From NCBI RefSeq assembly GCF_032854445.1, contig NC_088297.1:11060163-11124162 (forward strand): DNA of 64,000 bases, written 5' to 3'. Made by a program: the position numbers and the translations under genes. The notes under the pieces were generated by a model. The model was not told the origin of the DNA. It was given only the letters and a program-made list of their open reading frames with translations, and searched no databases. Origin of the DNA: Liolophura sinensis (lineage: Eukaryota > Mollusca > Polyplacophora > Chitonida > Chitonidae). Numbering within the stretch: position 1 is the stretch's first letter; every line of letters begins with the position of its first letter. Shown here piece after piece: positions 1 to 10,920 of the stretch.

Positions 1-69
1 CAGGCTCATTATATAATATCATTGTAATGTAAAATATAATGTTTTACATCGTACTTAACAATTTTTCAG

Positions 70-240
70 TCATATGACGAAGACCGAGTCATTAGAGGTG
101 TGTACATATACTGCGCTTTCTTTTGGTACGGCGAGTCCATATGTTGTCAAAGTGCGGAAGCTCTAAAAGAGTTGTCGATTTGCGGAACATTAATCGCCAG
201 TACAAGACATTTCGAACCTTTCTCTTTTGTTACACAGTAA
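70..240 (+). CDS. possible terminal coding exon of a gene entering from the left
   Basis: A T-rich tract ending in TTTTTCAG at 62-69 is followed by an open frame of 56 codons beginning S-Y-D-E-D-R-V-I and ending F-S-F-V-T-Q before TAA at 238-240. It is read in phase 0 from the splice site. The composition (YIYCAFFWYGE, CGTLIASTRHF) looks more protein-like than nearby chance frames, but I do not recognise the family and see no polyadenylation signal close behind. A donor-like GTGTGT at 98 would instead make a 28-nt microexon. Weak call. Confidence 0.25.
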   Translation, partial: SYDEDRVIRGVYIYCAFFWYGESICCQSAEALKELSICGTLIASTRHFEPFSFVTQ

Positions 241-343
241 ACTGTTTGCTTTTCGTGTGCAATTATACAGAGACAGTGATCTATTACACAAAAGAACAAA
301 AATACACAATTATGGGTATTTAATTCGTCTTTTAGGCGAGTTA
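241..343. other. unassigned AT-rich spacer
   Basis: Short AT-rich stretch between the possible exon and the first MITE. Nothing recognisable. Confidence 0.5.
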
Positions 344-592
344 CACTCAAAAAATTAATCTGTTAATTTTAGCAGAAGTCTGAGTGATGCTGGAATGTAT
401 TTCGCTATTGTAAAACATATTTCTGTTAAATATAACGCACGTACTCTATTAATTCGACACAAAGGTTATAGTTAGATTAACAGAATGCTATGCTGAATAT
501 TACAGAATATTACGTTGTGGTAACAGAATACATTCTAGCATCACTCAGAGAACAGACTCTCTTTCAAATAAACGGATTAATTTTTTTGAGTT
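344..592. mobile_element. MITE-A copy 1, nearly complete
   Basis: About 249 bp with terminal inverted repeats: the left end reads CACTCAAAAAATTAATCTGT and the right end is the complement of the same sequence (GGATTAATTTTTTTGAGT). Internal halves are also partly inverted (TGATGCTGGAATGTAT against ATACATTCTAGCATCA). No coding capacity, so a non-autonomous DNA element. Both flanks read TTA, a possible target duplication. Other copies are at 17434, 19059, 19345 and 35550. Confidence 0.75.
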
Positions 593-658
593 TATATATT
601 CCACTTTGACAGATAATTGCCCAGCCTTACCAATTAGTGATGCATCTAAATATATAGA

Positions 659-840
659 CATGCTGCCTTCCTCTCCGCCCGTATGTGGGAAGGTCTGTCA
701 GCAACCTGCGGATGGTCGTGGGTTTCCCCCGGGCTGTGCCCGGTTTCCACCCACCATAATGCTGACCGCCGTCGTATAAGTGAAATATTCTTGAGTACGG
801 CGTAAAACACCAATCAAAAAAAAAAAAAAAATAAATAAAT
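659..840 (+). mobile_element. SINE-A copy, 5'-truncated
   Basis: Starts in the middle of the consensus (CTTCCTCTCC), then carries the GC-rich body with CCCCCGGGCTGTGCCCGG, the conserved tail domain with GTATAAGTGAAATATTCTTG and CGTAAAACACCAATC, then poly(A) and (AAAT)n. It lacks the tRNA-like head. Confidence 0.85.
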
Positions 841-930
841 ATATAGATATATAATGGCCTTGTGTGAAGGTTACATTTTATAATCCGTCAGTATTAGGAG
901 ATGCACGGAAGTTCATCAGCAACGTGTGTC

Positions 931-1283
931 ATTACTATAATGGCACATCACGAAACGTGGCTTTAATGACACTACATAAAATTTGAATCTTGTTACACAA
1001 CATTGAATTTATAGTGTCAAAACATGCAATGTGACTAGATTGGGACAACATGGAATGTGACTATAATGACACGACATGAAATGTGACTATGATGACACGA
1101 CATGAAATGTGACTACATGTGTAATGGAACAACATGAAATGTGACTATAATGACACATCATGGGATGTGACTAAAATGGGTCAACATGGAATGTGACTAT
1201 AATCGGACAAACTAAAACACTGGTACAACGAGACAGCGTAAATGGCTGCCTTTATAATGGGACAACATAGAATGTGACCATAA
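931..1283 (+). repeat. degenerate ~26-bp tandem array
   Basis: About a dozen imperfect units built on ACATGGAATGTGACTATAAT plus a variable ACACG/GGACA segment. Unit spacing is close to 26 bp, and the ends fade into the flanks. Confidence 0.7.
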
Positions 1284-1528
1284 TAGCACACAAAGAAGTA
1301 TGGCTACAACTGCGGGGGATGAAGAAAATGAGCTCTTATATTATCATTGGATTAAAGTAGAATTAAATCGTATGGATTATTTTCTCAAACTCAGACCTGA
1401 GGTAAAAAAAAAAAAACAAAAAAAAAAAAACATTAGACTGAATAGTAGAGATTCACATGATTCAACATTCTGCTGTTTACAGCTAAAATTATTAACACAA
1501 TGATCTCAGATTTATGTAGCCTATTTTC

Positions 1529-2160
1529 CTGTCAGTGTATTGAAGAAACGTTATATGTAGCAAATGTTTGTGTCAGTGTATTGAAGAAACGTTATATGTA
1601 GCAAATGTTTGTGTCAGTGTATTGAAGAAACGTTATATCTAGACTATTGCTGTGTCAGTGTATTGAAGAAACGTTATATGTAGCAAGTGTTTGTGTCAGT
1701 GTATTGAAGAAACGTTATATGTAGCAAATGTTTGTGTCAGTATATTGAAGAAACGTTATATCTAGCCTATTGCTGTGTCAGTGTATTGAAGAAACGTTAT
1801 ATGTAGCAAATGTTTGTGTCAGTGTATTGAAGAAACGTTATATCTAGCCTATTGCTGTGTCAGTGTATTGAAGAAACGTTATATGTAGCAAATGTTTGTG
1901 TCAGTGTATTGAAGAAACGTTATATCTAGACTATTGCTGTGTCAGTGTATTGAAGAAACGTTATATGTAGCAAGTGTTTGTGTCAGTGTATTGAAGAAAC
2001 GTTATATGTGGCAAATGTTTGTGTCAGTGTATTGAAGAAACGTTATATCTAGCCTATTGCTGTGTCAGTGTATTGAAGAAACGTTATATGTAGCAAATGT
2101 TTGTGTCAGTTTATTGAAGAAACGTTATATCTAGCCTATTGCTGTGTCAATGTATTGAAG
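1529..2160 (+). repeat. 41-bp satellite with alternating variants and a 287-bp higher-order period
   Basis: Fifteen full units and one decayed unit of exactly 41 bp share the core TGTCAGTGTATTGAAGAAAC. Each unit has one of two endings: type A (GTAGCAAATGTTT, or the subtype AAGTG) or type B (CTAGCCTATTGCT, or the subtype CTAGACTATTGCT). The order A A B A' A B A B A B A' A B A B repeats every seven units: the GACT-subtype B and AAGTG-subtype A' recur together at 1611/1652 and 1898/1939. That shows amplification of a seven-unit block. Confidence 0.92.
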
Positions 2161-3954
2161 AAGGCGTTACCAGTGGTGAAATAAAGTTTGATGTAGCCCC
2201 TATAATGAACCGATTCCAATCTAAAAACTTTAATAGTTTATATATAAAATTCTTCTATCGTAAACTTTTGTACAATTTTGTTTCTTTGAGAGTTCATATA
2301 GGCTTATATGCATGCACAATGCCATTATGCTTTTTTTAACACTAAGTTCGTGTTTTGCAGAAACTCTCTTTGCGCGTCTGTCACTGTTTTCATGCCACTG
2401 AAAAGGTCGCGTGTTCAGCCGTAGATAAACTCAGAGGCTCTTTTGTGAAAAATGAGGCCATTAAAATATAAGACGTATTTTCCAGAAAGGTCAGTTGGAA
2501 GCGAGGCTTTGAATAAATGAATTGGAGGCCCAAACATAACGGGTCTGTGAGACGCAAGGCACCTTGTGGAACTATGGCAGATGTTCATACGCGTGGCGGA
2601 ACGTCGCTCGCGTCCGAGGAAAAAAGTAGCTCCAATTGCGTAGACTATAGAGAGTGGAATTAACAGTCAAACACTGGGTCCCGTTTATAGATACGGTTAT
2701 CGTGAACAGCATTCGGAGCGTCGCTCTGGCGTGCGTTTGCTCGGGTATTTTCGGACAGCGCACTCGTCCGGCACGTGGCCACCAGTGGGCCGAGACTGGA
2801 GCTGTCGGTTGAAATGACTACCAGCTTCCACAGAGGTATAATTGTGTCCCCTCCCCCAATGTTAAGGTCACTATTCGGTCGAAGAACTAGCCTGTATATA
2901 CATGCATATCTTCTTTCCTGCCTGACGCTGAATATACCCTACTTCTTAGACAAACGAAAAAAAAAAAAGGTTGGGAACAAACCTGTCAAGCGCTATAGTG
3001 TTGGTGGGAGGTGGAAACGGCACCAAAGCAGACGATGGATGGGTCACGTGACCTCGCTGCGCGTGCGCCCCGTCTGCGCCTTGTCATTAGCCGCACGTGA
3101 CCCTCTTCGTTTATATTTTCAGGGTGATGTGCGGTTTGTGAAATTAAATCATGTGAACTTTTCATATTAACGGCCATAAAGATGGATGGATGGACGCAAT
3201 CTTCAGTGCCAAGTGTATAGCCTAGGATAATAAGGCCTTAATGCTTGAGCCCTCGTTTCTGCAATACATGAATTGTAACAGCACACGTTCGTTCTCAGAC
3301 GAGACGGATATGAGCCCAATCAGCTGGCACCTGTCGGCAAATAGGGACAGAAACGGAAGTGATTGTGAAGTGGCTTCTTCACCGCCAATAGCCTTTTATA
3401 TTCATGGGCAAGAAAGTCAACTAGCCGGCTATAAAAGCCGGTGATCTTCCCAAAGTAGTGTGGTCTATTGAGGCGTTGGGGGAGGGATGCAAATCAAGTT
3501 ATAGGTTATAGCTGGCCCGCTCTTTGGGTCATCGATATGACAATCATTCAATAATTCGATCATAAATCTTATTAATCAAATCAGTTCAGGTATCCAATTA
3601 CTTACCATTCTTATGTTTCTTGATATAACATTAATTGCATGTTTTCCTGTGTATTAGGAGAGAGCAATGGCTATCATTATGCCTTAGAGTAAAAGTTGCC
3701 GCCTGAGTTTCATTGCATGCAAATAAGTAAGAATTTGCTCTTTTACTCCACTTTTAGGAACATCAAGTCCATTTCAAAACATCTTTGCACATGTAATTTA
3801 CGTATATGCAATATAGTCGTATATGAACTAGTTGTTTCGTAAAATATATGAAAAATAAAACTTAAGAAAGAATAAAGTGGTCCTACTCCTACTCCTACCT
3901 CGTCGGCATAGACATGTATCATGGCTTGTATATAGGCCATTAACCTGTCACGCA
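2161..3954. other. intergenic, no gene supported
   Basis: Unique-looking DNA. A TTTTGCAG at 2353-2360 is followed by 36 open codons, and a 131-codon frame lies at 2775-3170, but neither shows a recognisable domain and the latter runs through an A-rich tract. The stretch 2560-3120 has more CG dinucleotides than its surroundings, so an unrecognised first exon or promoter is possible but not shown. Confidence 0.4.
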
Positions 3955-3956
3955 TT

Positions 3957-3987
<31 letters not shown>

Positions 3988-4212
3988 CTTGAGTGGAGTT
4001 ACATGTAGTATGTATATGCTTAAGAATATGTCAACAATGCGAAACCGGGGAAAATCCAGGACCATCCACAGGTTGATGACAGAAATTCCCTCGTACGACG
4101 GGACAGGAAGCCAGCGTTGGATTTAAACTCACAGCGATCGCATTGGTGAGAGAGAGGCTCCTGTATTTTTGTTGAGCGCTAGCGCACTTATCGCTGGGTC
4201 ATGCAAGGGAGG
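3955..4212 (-). mobile_element. SINE-A copy, diverged, near full length
   Basis: Minus-strand copy opening with a (TTTA)n run (the element's A/T tail), followed by diverged body (CCAGGACCATCCACAGGTTG) and ending in the tRNA-like head (CACAGCGATCGCATTGGTGA, GCGCTAGCGC). Confidence 0.75.
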
Positions 4213-4334
4213 ACCCCATATCCAGTTAGAAGCTAAGGCAATAAAATGTTTACGTCCACAGTACATCAAGAATTCGACAAAAATGCCTTTAATATTATTA
4301 TGATAGTCCAGTTCTTAGCATATTAATGTATTTA

Positions 4335-4480
4335 TTTTGTTTGATATGTGTTTAACGCCGCATACTCAAAACTTTTTCACCCCTGTATAACGGCAATCAG
4401 GTTTTACTTCCTTTCGCCAGGCACTTTACCTACCTCCAGACTAAAGCCACAGACGAAACAACGAGTACCGGATTCGAACA
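4335..4480 (-). mobile_element. diverged SINE-A-like remnant
   Basis: GTGTTTAACGCCGCATACTC matches the family's tail domain on the minus strand, and CCGGATTCGAACACC further on looks like a tRNA B box. Between these the body is hardly recognisable, so this could be a different tRNA-derived family. Confidence 0.35.
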
Positions 4481-4924
4481 CCTGTACGACTAAAACTCGC
4501 TATGGAGAAATTCCATTTTGTCCAAAATTCATGCTCAGCATTATATTATGTGTCCTCCCCGGAAGTGCATCAACAACTGAAATGACCAATGAACGTGTGC
4601 AACACCATCCGTGATCACAAAGTAGCAGCCGCATCGCACGTGCAACGGTGAATATGCTTTAATCACAATGACATCATCCGATGACGTTGTGGCAAAAGAA
4701 AAAAAGAAAAAACGAATTTTCCACTTTGGATGAACATGTAGTTTGCTAAAATGAAGATGCGCGTGCCCTGCGCGTGTCTGCGCTTGATCATTCCTTCGTA
4801 TTCATGTCGTGCAGTACTCGTTTGCCTAGAGTGAGTATAAACTATCATTAAATGTGACAGTCATGTCAAATATCGTCTCAGTGATTCTATGAAAAAAAGT
4901 TAGTGTTTCGGTTATTAATTTATA
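4481..4924. other. intergenic, nothing recognised
   Basis: No open frame with a recognisable domain and no tandem repeat seen. Confidence 0.45.
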
Positions 4925-5036
4925 TATTTATTTCATATTTCATTTATACGACGGCGGCCAGCATTATGGTGGGAGGAAATTGGGCAGGGCGCGGGGGAAC
5001 CACACGACTCTCCGCAGATTGCTGGAAGACCTTAAT
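4925..5036 (-). mobile_element. SINE-A fragment
   Basis: Minus-strand 3' half: ATTTATACGACGGCGGCCAG, CATTATGGTGGGAGGAAA and a diverged GGTTGCTGGAAGACCTT equivalent. It ends before the head. Confidence 0.75.
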
Positions 5037-5420
5037 GCGTTCGAGGACCCCTGTTTTCGTTACAGATATATTTGTGTCACACAAATTACACAAATACTCC
5101 ACTAAACATGAATTTGTTTTATTAAGTGTAACAAGTCGAGAAACATGTCAAATGTTTATTACAGTAAACACTTTTAAATTTTTATCGGCGTTTTACGCTG
5201 AATAACAGTTAATAAAGTCATGTTTACTGGATTATATGTGTTTATTTAAAATATCCACCACATTACCATAATAAACACACCTCTTTAATTAGCAGGGCTA
5301 TCCTATATGAATAAACACCAGAACGCATTTAATAAGTGTAATAGATATACGTAATAAAGATATGTTTATTAATGAAACACTTATTTTTATTGTGTACCCT
5401 TACACGCACAAGTAACTGTG
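5037..5420. repeat. AT-rich block dense in GTGTTTATT / AATAAACAC motifs
   Basis: GTTTATT-type and AATAAACA-type motifs occur repeatedly in both orientations (near 5155, 5235, 5270, 5310, 5365), as in a decayed hairpin-type element. Shorter patches with the same motif lie at 11225-11260, 13610-13640 and 16190-16290. No clear ends, so the element call is tentative. Confidence 0.35.
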
Positions 5421-5536
5421 CACGTCAAGGGGACATGGTCATTTTCCTGCAACATTTTCCTTATGCATACATTCTTGGTGGGATTAACGAAATAGTCATT
5501 CTGACGACAATGGATCGTGATTGTGATTGTTTGTTT

Positions 5537-5697
5537 TTATTTGTTTATTAGATTGGTGTTTTACACCGCACTCCGCGTAGAGGTGGAGAGGAAGTCAGCA
5601 AGAGCTGGACTTGAACTCACAGCAACCACTCTGGTGAGCGGATCCTGGGGAATTGCGCCTCGCTGGCACGCCAACTACCTCGGCCACGGCACCCCCG
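5537..5697 (-). mobile_element. SINE-A copy with internal deletion
   Basis: Minus-strand copy: the tail end ATTGGTGTTTTACACCGC runs directly into the head-proximal part (GAGAGGAAGTCAGCAAGAGC, then CTTGAACTCACAGCAACC) and the inverted A-box side CCACGGCACCCCC. The central GC-rich body is missing. Confidence 0.8.
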
Positions 5698-5849
5698 ATT
5701 ATGTGTTAAAGGTGATGACAGCGTAGCATTCTGAATAATTCCATACCGGTGACGTGTAAAAAATTACAAGTAACGCCACTGCGTTCTATTATTTACCTAA
5801 TTCTGTTTTAGCCATAATGCTAGGGGCGTGCACCTTTTTAGGCATATAT

Positions 5850-5905
5850 ATGAACAACTGGAATAAAACCCTAACTGAGGTAAACTGACAATTGACAGGA
5901 ATTCG
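5850..5905 (+). repeat. dispersed repeat, pair with 45010-45060
   Basis: The segment around GGAATAAAACCCTAACTGAG GTAAACTGAC is nearly the same as one near 45016 (AGAATAAAACACTGACTGAG then GTAAACTGAC). Short remnant of an unnamed interspersed family. Confidence 0.5.
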
Positions 5906-6029
5906 AGTCTGCCCAAGACTAAGCCCATCTTCATATACGGAAATGAAGCAGCGGAAAATATCGTCCCAGATTTTTGGGCAGGGCCGAGTGTAGTAGCTGA
6001 TGGCATTTTTAATCAGAATGGAATCAGTG

Positions 6030-6140
6030 CCCTATTACGAATGCAAGTGTGATTTTGTGTATTTTAGGGTGTAAAGCATTTTTTCGCCGCTAGTCTAGTT
6101 TTTTGTCATTTTTGGTACATGCTTGGTACCAAAGTCATGG
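6030..6140 (+). repeat. dispersed repeat, pair with 54470-54580
   Basis: Shares TGTGTATTTTAGGGTGTAAA and a following GGTACATGCTTGGTA stretch with 54490-54560. Old interspersed element without visible ends. Confidence 0.55.
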
Positions 6141-6284
6141 TAACTCTCTGAAGTATGAGGCGGGTACTTTTTCACAGGCTGAAAAAGGTATACATAAATG
6201 CTTACTGGGCACGGAACGTTTGTGGCTGATTTACATTAAACGTTAACATTGTCGCTTATGGGAAATAAATAGGGGTCTGAGGTC

Positions 6285-6416
6285 ACGTGGGAAGGTCTGG
6301 GTCGTGCGTTTCCCCCGGGATCTCACCGGTTTCCTCTCACCATCATACTGGCCGAAGTTGCATGTCAAGTAGTCTTGAGTACGGCGTAAAACTCCAATCA
6401 AAATAAATAAATAAAT
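6285..6416 (+). mobile_element. SINE-A copy, 5'-truncated
   Basis: Begins at ACGTGGGAAGGTCTGG, lacks the rinsed AACCTGCGGATG part, keeps CCCCCGGG and CGGTTTCCTC, then the diverged tail domain, ending CGTAAAACTCCAATC and (AAAT)n. Confidence 0.8.
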
Positions 6417-7132
6417 CCATCATTCCCAACATTTTAGGGAATTACCCCCCTTGAGACCACTTTCTCATTGAAAAGATGCGTTTTTAGGGGTAAGATGTGG
6501 TTAGGTGGAACCTCAGAAAACGGCCTATAGGAAGTTTCGGAGTTAAAAGCTACATAAGCTAGTTGAAGACTCAGACTTTTATTTTACAAACTTATCTGGA
6601 AAATCCATTATAAACTTTATGTATTTTTCAATCCATGTTTTGTAGTATTTTAAAACCATTGCCCCATATAAATGCAATAGACAGATTCGGAGAACTCTTA
6701 AGCTGAACAACATGGACTTCATTCAAGATCTCTCAACATTTATGACTCTTAAAGACTGGTATGTCTTTTAGGTTCTATTGCCGAGAAAATATTCGTCAAT
6801 ATCGTGACGTCACCTGTATACTGCATGCTTTTATATTTGAGTCCCCTCTTTTCGTATTTTCACGCCTAAAAGACTTTTTGCGCGTAACGTCATCGTCGCT
6901 GTCTTGTGACATAGGAGGTAGTTAAGAATAGGGCTGTTGACTATGAATCACTTTCGAATGATTGAATGAAAATAGGACGAATGCTATTTCATAGGCCTAA
7001 GTCTTGTGGAATTCGACACAATCGCATAATCTAAACATGGCTTATTAAATAAATCTTTCCCTGTTTTTATTCTTCTTCTAGCCGAGAGACAATTCACATT
7101 TGTATTTCCCGCCCAAGGTTGTAGTTGCTTAA
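6417..7132. other. intergenic, nothing recognised
   Basis: AT-rich DNA with no supported frame. Confidence 0.45.
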
Positions 7133-7311
7133 ATGCAAAGAAAGACGAAAGGCCATTCAACATTGTCAAGGAAAATAGTTCAATACATTTTTTCCCCAGT
7201 TTTTCCAATCTATTTTAATGGTTTTAAAATCTGCAGATTCTACGGTGATCCGTAGTGACCGGGAGAGCATCAGTGATGTCACATCCATATTCAGTGCTTG
7301 GAATAGTTCAC
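7133..7311 (+). repeat. dispersed repeat, pair with 17811-18010
   Basis: Collinear similarity with 17811-18010: GCAAAGAAA, then GAAAGGCCATTCAACATTGT (GAAAGACCATTAAACATTGT there), a T-rich run, GTTTTAAAA, and the CAGTGATGTCACA / GAGTGACGTCACA block. No coding capacity seen. Confidence 0.6.
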
Positions 7312-8004
7312 CTCAAAGTGAAAGAGAGAGTTCGAACCCAACACAATTTAGTGTCCCTAAACGTGTTTTTGAAAGGAAGCAATCGGGTACGTATCTGGTT
7401 TTAACATTTACACATTTCGACCTACAACGTCTAGGGTAAATTTCTTTCATAGGACCGGAAATTGGATACAATTGCCAGTGGAGTTTCAAACAGATGCAGG
7501 CTTTGTTATGTGTTTCTTTATCACATTTAGTAAACCACACACGCCTGTATATCCTGCCATTCACAGCTCGAGTTTCACCGTGTGCATTGTTATCTCTTCT
7601 CGCTTCGACGCTCTCTTGCGTGCGCCAACAATATGCGTTGATATTAGAGTTTTGCAAATATTACATAATCGCATAACAGTATTGTGAATTAGGTTGGAAG
7701 CAGACTCTCAGAGTTAGCCAAATGTAATCGTGGATTAACAAAAGTGAACAGCTTCCTTTGAGGACGACCAACGGGAAAGTGCTCGGTGCCCTGTGAAAAA
7801 GTGGGGTTGTCTTTCTCCAACCGGCAGCTTTTGACTTCACGACAATAGAACGGATTACGGCTGAACGGTCTCGCGTGGTTGATCACATGACAGGATGATT
7901 CCAGCGGAACAAAAACAAGCATTTTGTCGTGTGAATGAGTTGGAAAGAGTGAGCACTCGGGGAAAATCATCTGTTTTTCTCTTGGGGAAATATGCAATTG
8001 GAAA
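7312..8004. other. intergenic, nothing recognised
   Basis: Overlapping frames of 60-115 codons exist on both strands here but none has a recognisable motif, and they shadow each other. Confidence 0.4.
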
Positions 8005-8490
8005 CATTGACTCTACAACAGCTAAAGTGTAGCGATCTCAAGTGGACATTGCCTCTACATTTGTGTCAGTATAGCTATAGTGAAGCGATCTCCTGCGGAC
8101 ATTGCCTCAACACATGTACCACTATAGCTAAAGTGCAGCGATCTCCTTCGGACAATGTCTTTACACCTGTGTCACTATAGCTATAGTGCAGCGATCTCCT
8201 TCGGACATTGCCTCTTCACCTGTGTCACTATAGCTAACTTGCAGCGTTCTCTTGTGAACATTGCCTCTACACCTGTGTCACTATAGGTAAAACACAGCGT
8301 TCTCCTGTGGACATTGCCTCTACAACAGCTAAAATGTAGCAATCTGCAGTGGACATTGCCTCTACATATGTGTTGGTATAGCTATAGTGCAGCGATCTCT
8401 TGTGGACATCGCCTCTACATATATGTTAGTATCGTTAAAGTGCAGCTCTCTCTTCCAGACATGGCTTTTACACCTGTGTCCACTACATAC
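8005..8490 (+). repeat. 53-bp imperfect minisatellite, about nine units
   Basis: Units of about 53 bp built on GACATTGCCTCTACACCTGT, GTCACTATAGCTAAAGTGCA and GCGATCTCCTGTG. Units differ by several substitutions and one has an internal deletion (near 8310-8352), so the array is old. Confidence 0.88.
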
Positions 8491-8797
8491 AGCTAAAGTT
8501 ACAGTGCATTGGTTAGCTTCAGGTGTCTCTATTAGTGTTTCAACATTGCCGCGAAAAATTTTTGCAGTCTGTATAAGAATATATACGTCCAAAGAAAATC
8601 TAAATATATATATTGTTATACGCATATAAATGTACCAAATGCTATGCCGCCGTATAAGCTTATATTGTTCAGATACTTCAGATTTATTGTCCGAGAATGA
8701 CATATACAAACTTGCAACACATTTATAAGCTTATAAATCAAACAAACTAAATATTTAAGGTATGCATGCATATCCGTATACGTAATGTATCCATGTT

Positions 8798-9089
8798 TTA
8801 AAGGATCGAGGGGGCCTCCGTAACTCAGGTTGTTAGCGCGCTGGCGCAGCATAATGACCCGAAGGCTCTCAGACTAAATATGTCGCTGTGAGTACAAGTC
8901 CAGCTCATGCTGGCTTCCTCTCCGGCAGTACGTGGGAAGGTCTGGCAGCAACCTACGGATGGTCGTGGTTTTCCCCCGGGCTCTGCCCGGTTTCCTCCCA
9001 CCATAATGCTGGCTGCCGTCGTATAAGTGAAATATTCTTGAGTGCGACGTAAAACACCAATCAAATAAATAAATAAATTAAAGGATCGA
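8798..9089 (+). mobile_element. SINE-A copy, full length with 12-bp target duplication
   Basis: Element 8810-9077 lies between two copies of TTAAAGGATCGA (8798-8809 and 9078-9089), a clear target site duplication. Order: tRNA-like head (GGGGCCTCCGTAACTCAGG, GTTAGCGCGCTGGCGCAG, B-box-like GAGTACAAGTCC), GC-rich body (CCCCCGGGCTCTGCCCGG), conserved tail domain (GTCGTATAAGTGAAATATTC), then (AAAT)n. This layout is that of a tRNA-derived SINE mobilised by L1/RTE-type machinery. It resembles RUDI/V-SINE or Meta-SINE families reported from molluscs, but I cannot say which. Best reference copy in the window. Confidence 0.93.
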
Positions 9090-10920
9090 TAGGGTATCGA
9101 CAACACACAAAACGGTTTATGTTTTTTTCTCATGCACGTTTTAGTTCTGATTTATAAGTGACCTTAACTGTAGTCTGTAAGTATAAAATTTATGTTAACA
9201 ATTAGGATAGTGCGCGTGTTTAACAGACACAATCATGCTGAGTGATGTTTTCAACCTAATTAGGAGTAATGACACTATACGAGAGACTACAGTTGCATAC
9301 GTCACATGGCCCAGGCTAATGTCTCAGTTGCATGAACGACCCATTGTTGGCAAATCCTGAAAACAAAATGCAATCATAAGAATCATAAAATCTTGCATAA
9401 TAAAATGTCATTACCTAATATGATTGTGCATGTTGTTATTAGTTTTGAAATTTTAAATAAACGGGATTATTTAATCCATTACGCTGTTTATATTTTACTT
9501 GTGAAAATTATTTTTATTTTTTGTCTTTGCATAATCGGCCTTCTTTAAAAGAATTCACTAAAAAGGCGTTGTGGTTTGTGCGTGAAACCGAGCGTCTAAT
9601 TTGAGATATCATTAAAGGTATACAAGCATTTAAACAGCTTTGTCGAGTCGTTGGTTTATCTGAAATGATAGCCCAACGGAAAACACTTAATTGGTGTGCT
9701 AATGGCTTTCTAGCATGTCGAGGTCTTATATCCGTGACTGGCTCATTTCATCATCACAGCTGTCGGACAAATTCAGCTTTCACATTTAGCAAAAATATTG
9801 GCAATATATTTCTTTCGGTGGCAATTACTCAATGAAGCCCAGAGACTTGGACGTAATTCAATTATGAATCAAAGCAAAGTATTAATGGCTTTTGCGATGA
9901 AAAGAACCGCGAACGTGGATAAAACTTCCTATGCGGACATTGTTATTTCCTTTGCCAATGAGGACATATATTTTTCGCTGCGTTTATTTGTCTGTCTGTC
10001 CCTCATTCTGTCTGTCCGTCAGCAACTTCAGGGAAAAAAAGCTATGCACAGTGTTGGATGTAATTGTGGGAACAGTTTGGTTTTGTACCAAGTTCATGGT
10101 GAATTTGAATTTGCGATCTAGGAATAATCTGGTTCTCACGATTTCGCGTTTGGAACGTGAATAAAGTCAGGTGGTGCTAGTGGACCATTCAATGAGCGGT
10201 GTTTGGTTGCGATGACATTGGTTTAACCAATCCTACCTCTTTTCAGAATGCTGACAGTTGGTTTATGTTCTAAACAGTGACCTATAGTGACCGTATATAA
10301 AGCGACACTGTAAACTCGTCTGTTTTTTAAATGATCTTTCCCCATTACGATGTAAAATTAAAGTAATATCCAGGATTTGTACGTTTTGCTCAGGCACATG
10401 TTGGTGATCTCCAACTGCCTTCTGGCTGACAACATTTTGGTCACAAAATTAAAATACAAAGTAGCACAGCGATGCATTAAATCCCAACGTGTGCTTTTGT
10501 TGTTGTATAAAATACACAGTAGATTAAGACATCATTTGAAACTATAGATCCATTTATTCAGTTGATGTCTTATTTTTTGGACAGTCATATGGCCTAATTT
10601 TTCATTTGTCAAATCCGCAACTCGAATCAGCCGTTTCCTGTTTGGAGTATTTTCAGTATCAATCAATAGCTATAAAAATTTAATGCATTATAAGTGAACC
10701 ATAAATGATTGATCTCTTTGACAAATTTATTGTCCCTCTCAATAAATGAATTTTGGGTTTTGCAAATACAAAAATCATGGCGCGTGTACTAAACATCTCG
10801 GGTTTTACAAACGTTCATACTGGGTGTGGATGGTGACCAGTACTCCAATTGATTTTGTTTACCATCAACTACTAAACATACATGAGTATACGACGCATGG
10901 CGTCTAGTTATATTTAAATT
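9090..10920. other. intergenic, nothing recognised
   Basis: AT-rich DNA. A 107-codon frame at 9798-10121 has no recognisable domain and overlaps another frame that spells a low-complexity SVCPSFCLSV stretch. No repeat structure seen. Confidence 0.4.

Noticed and set aside
1529-2160. CRISPR-like array
   Set aside because: Units are contiguous with no unique spacers, in a eukaryotic genome. It is a satellite.
2775-3170. 131-codon plus frame, the longest in the first 12 kb apart from repeats
   Set aside because: It runs through an A-rich tract (KKKKVG), has no domain, and is overlapped by another open frame on the opposite strand.
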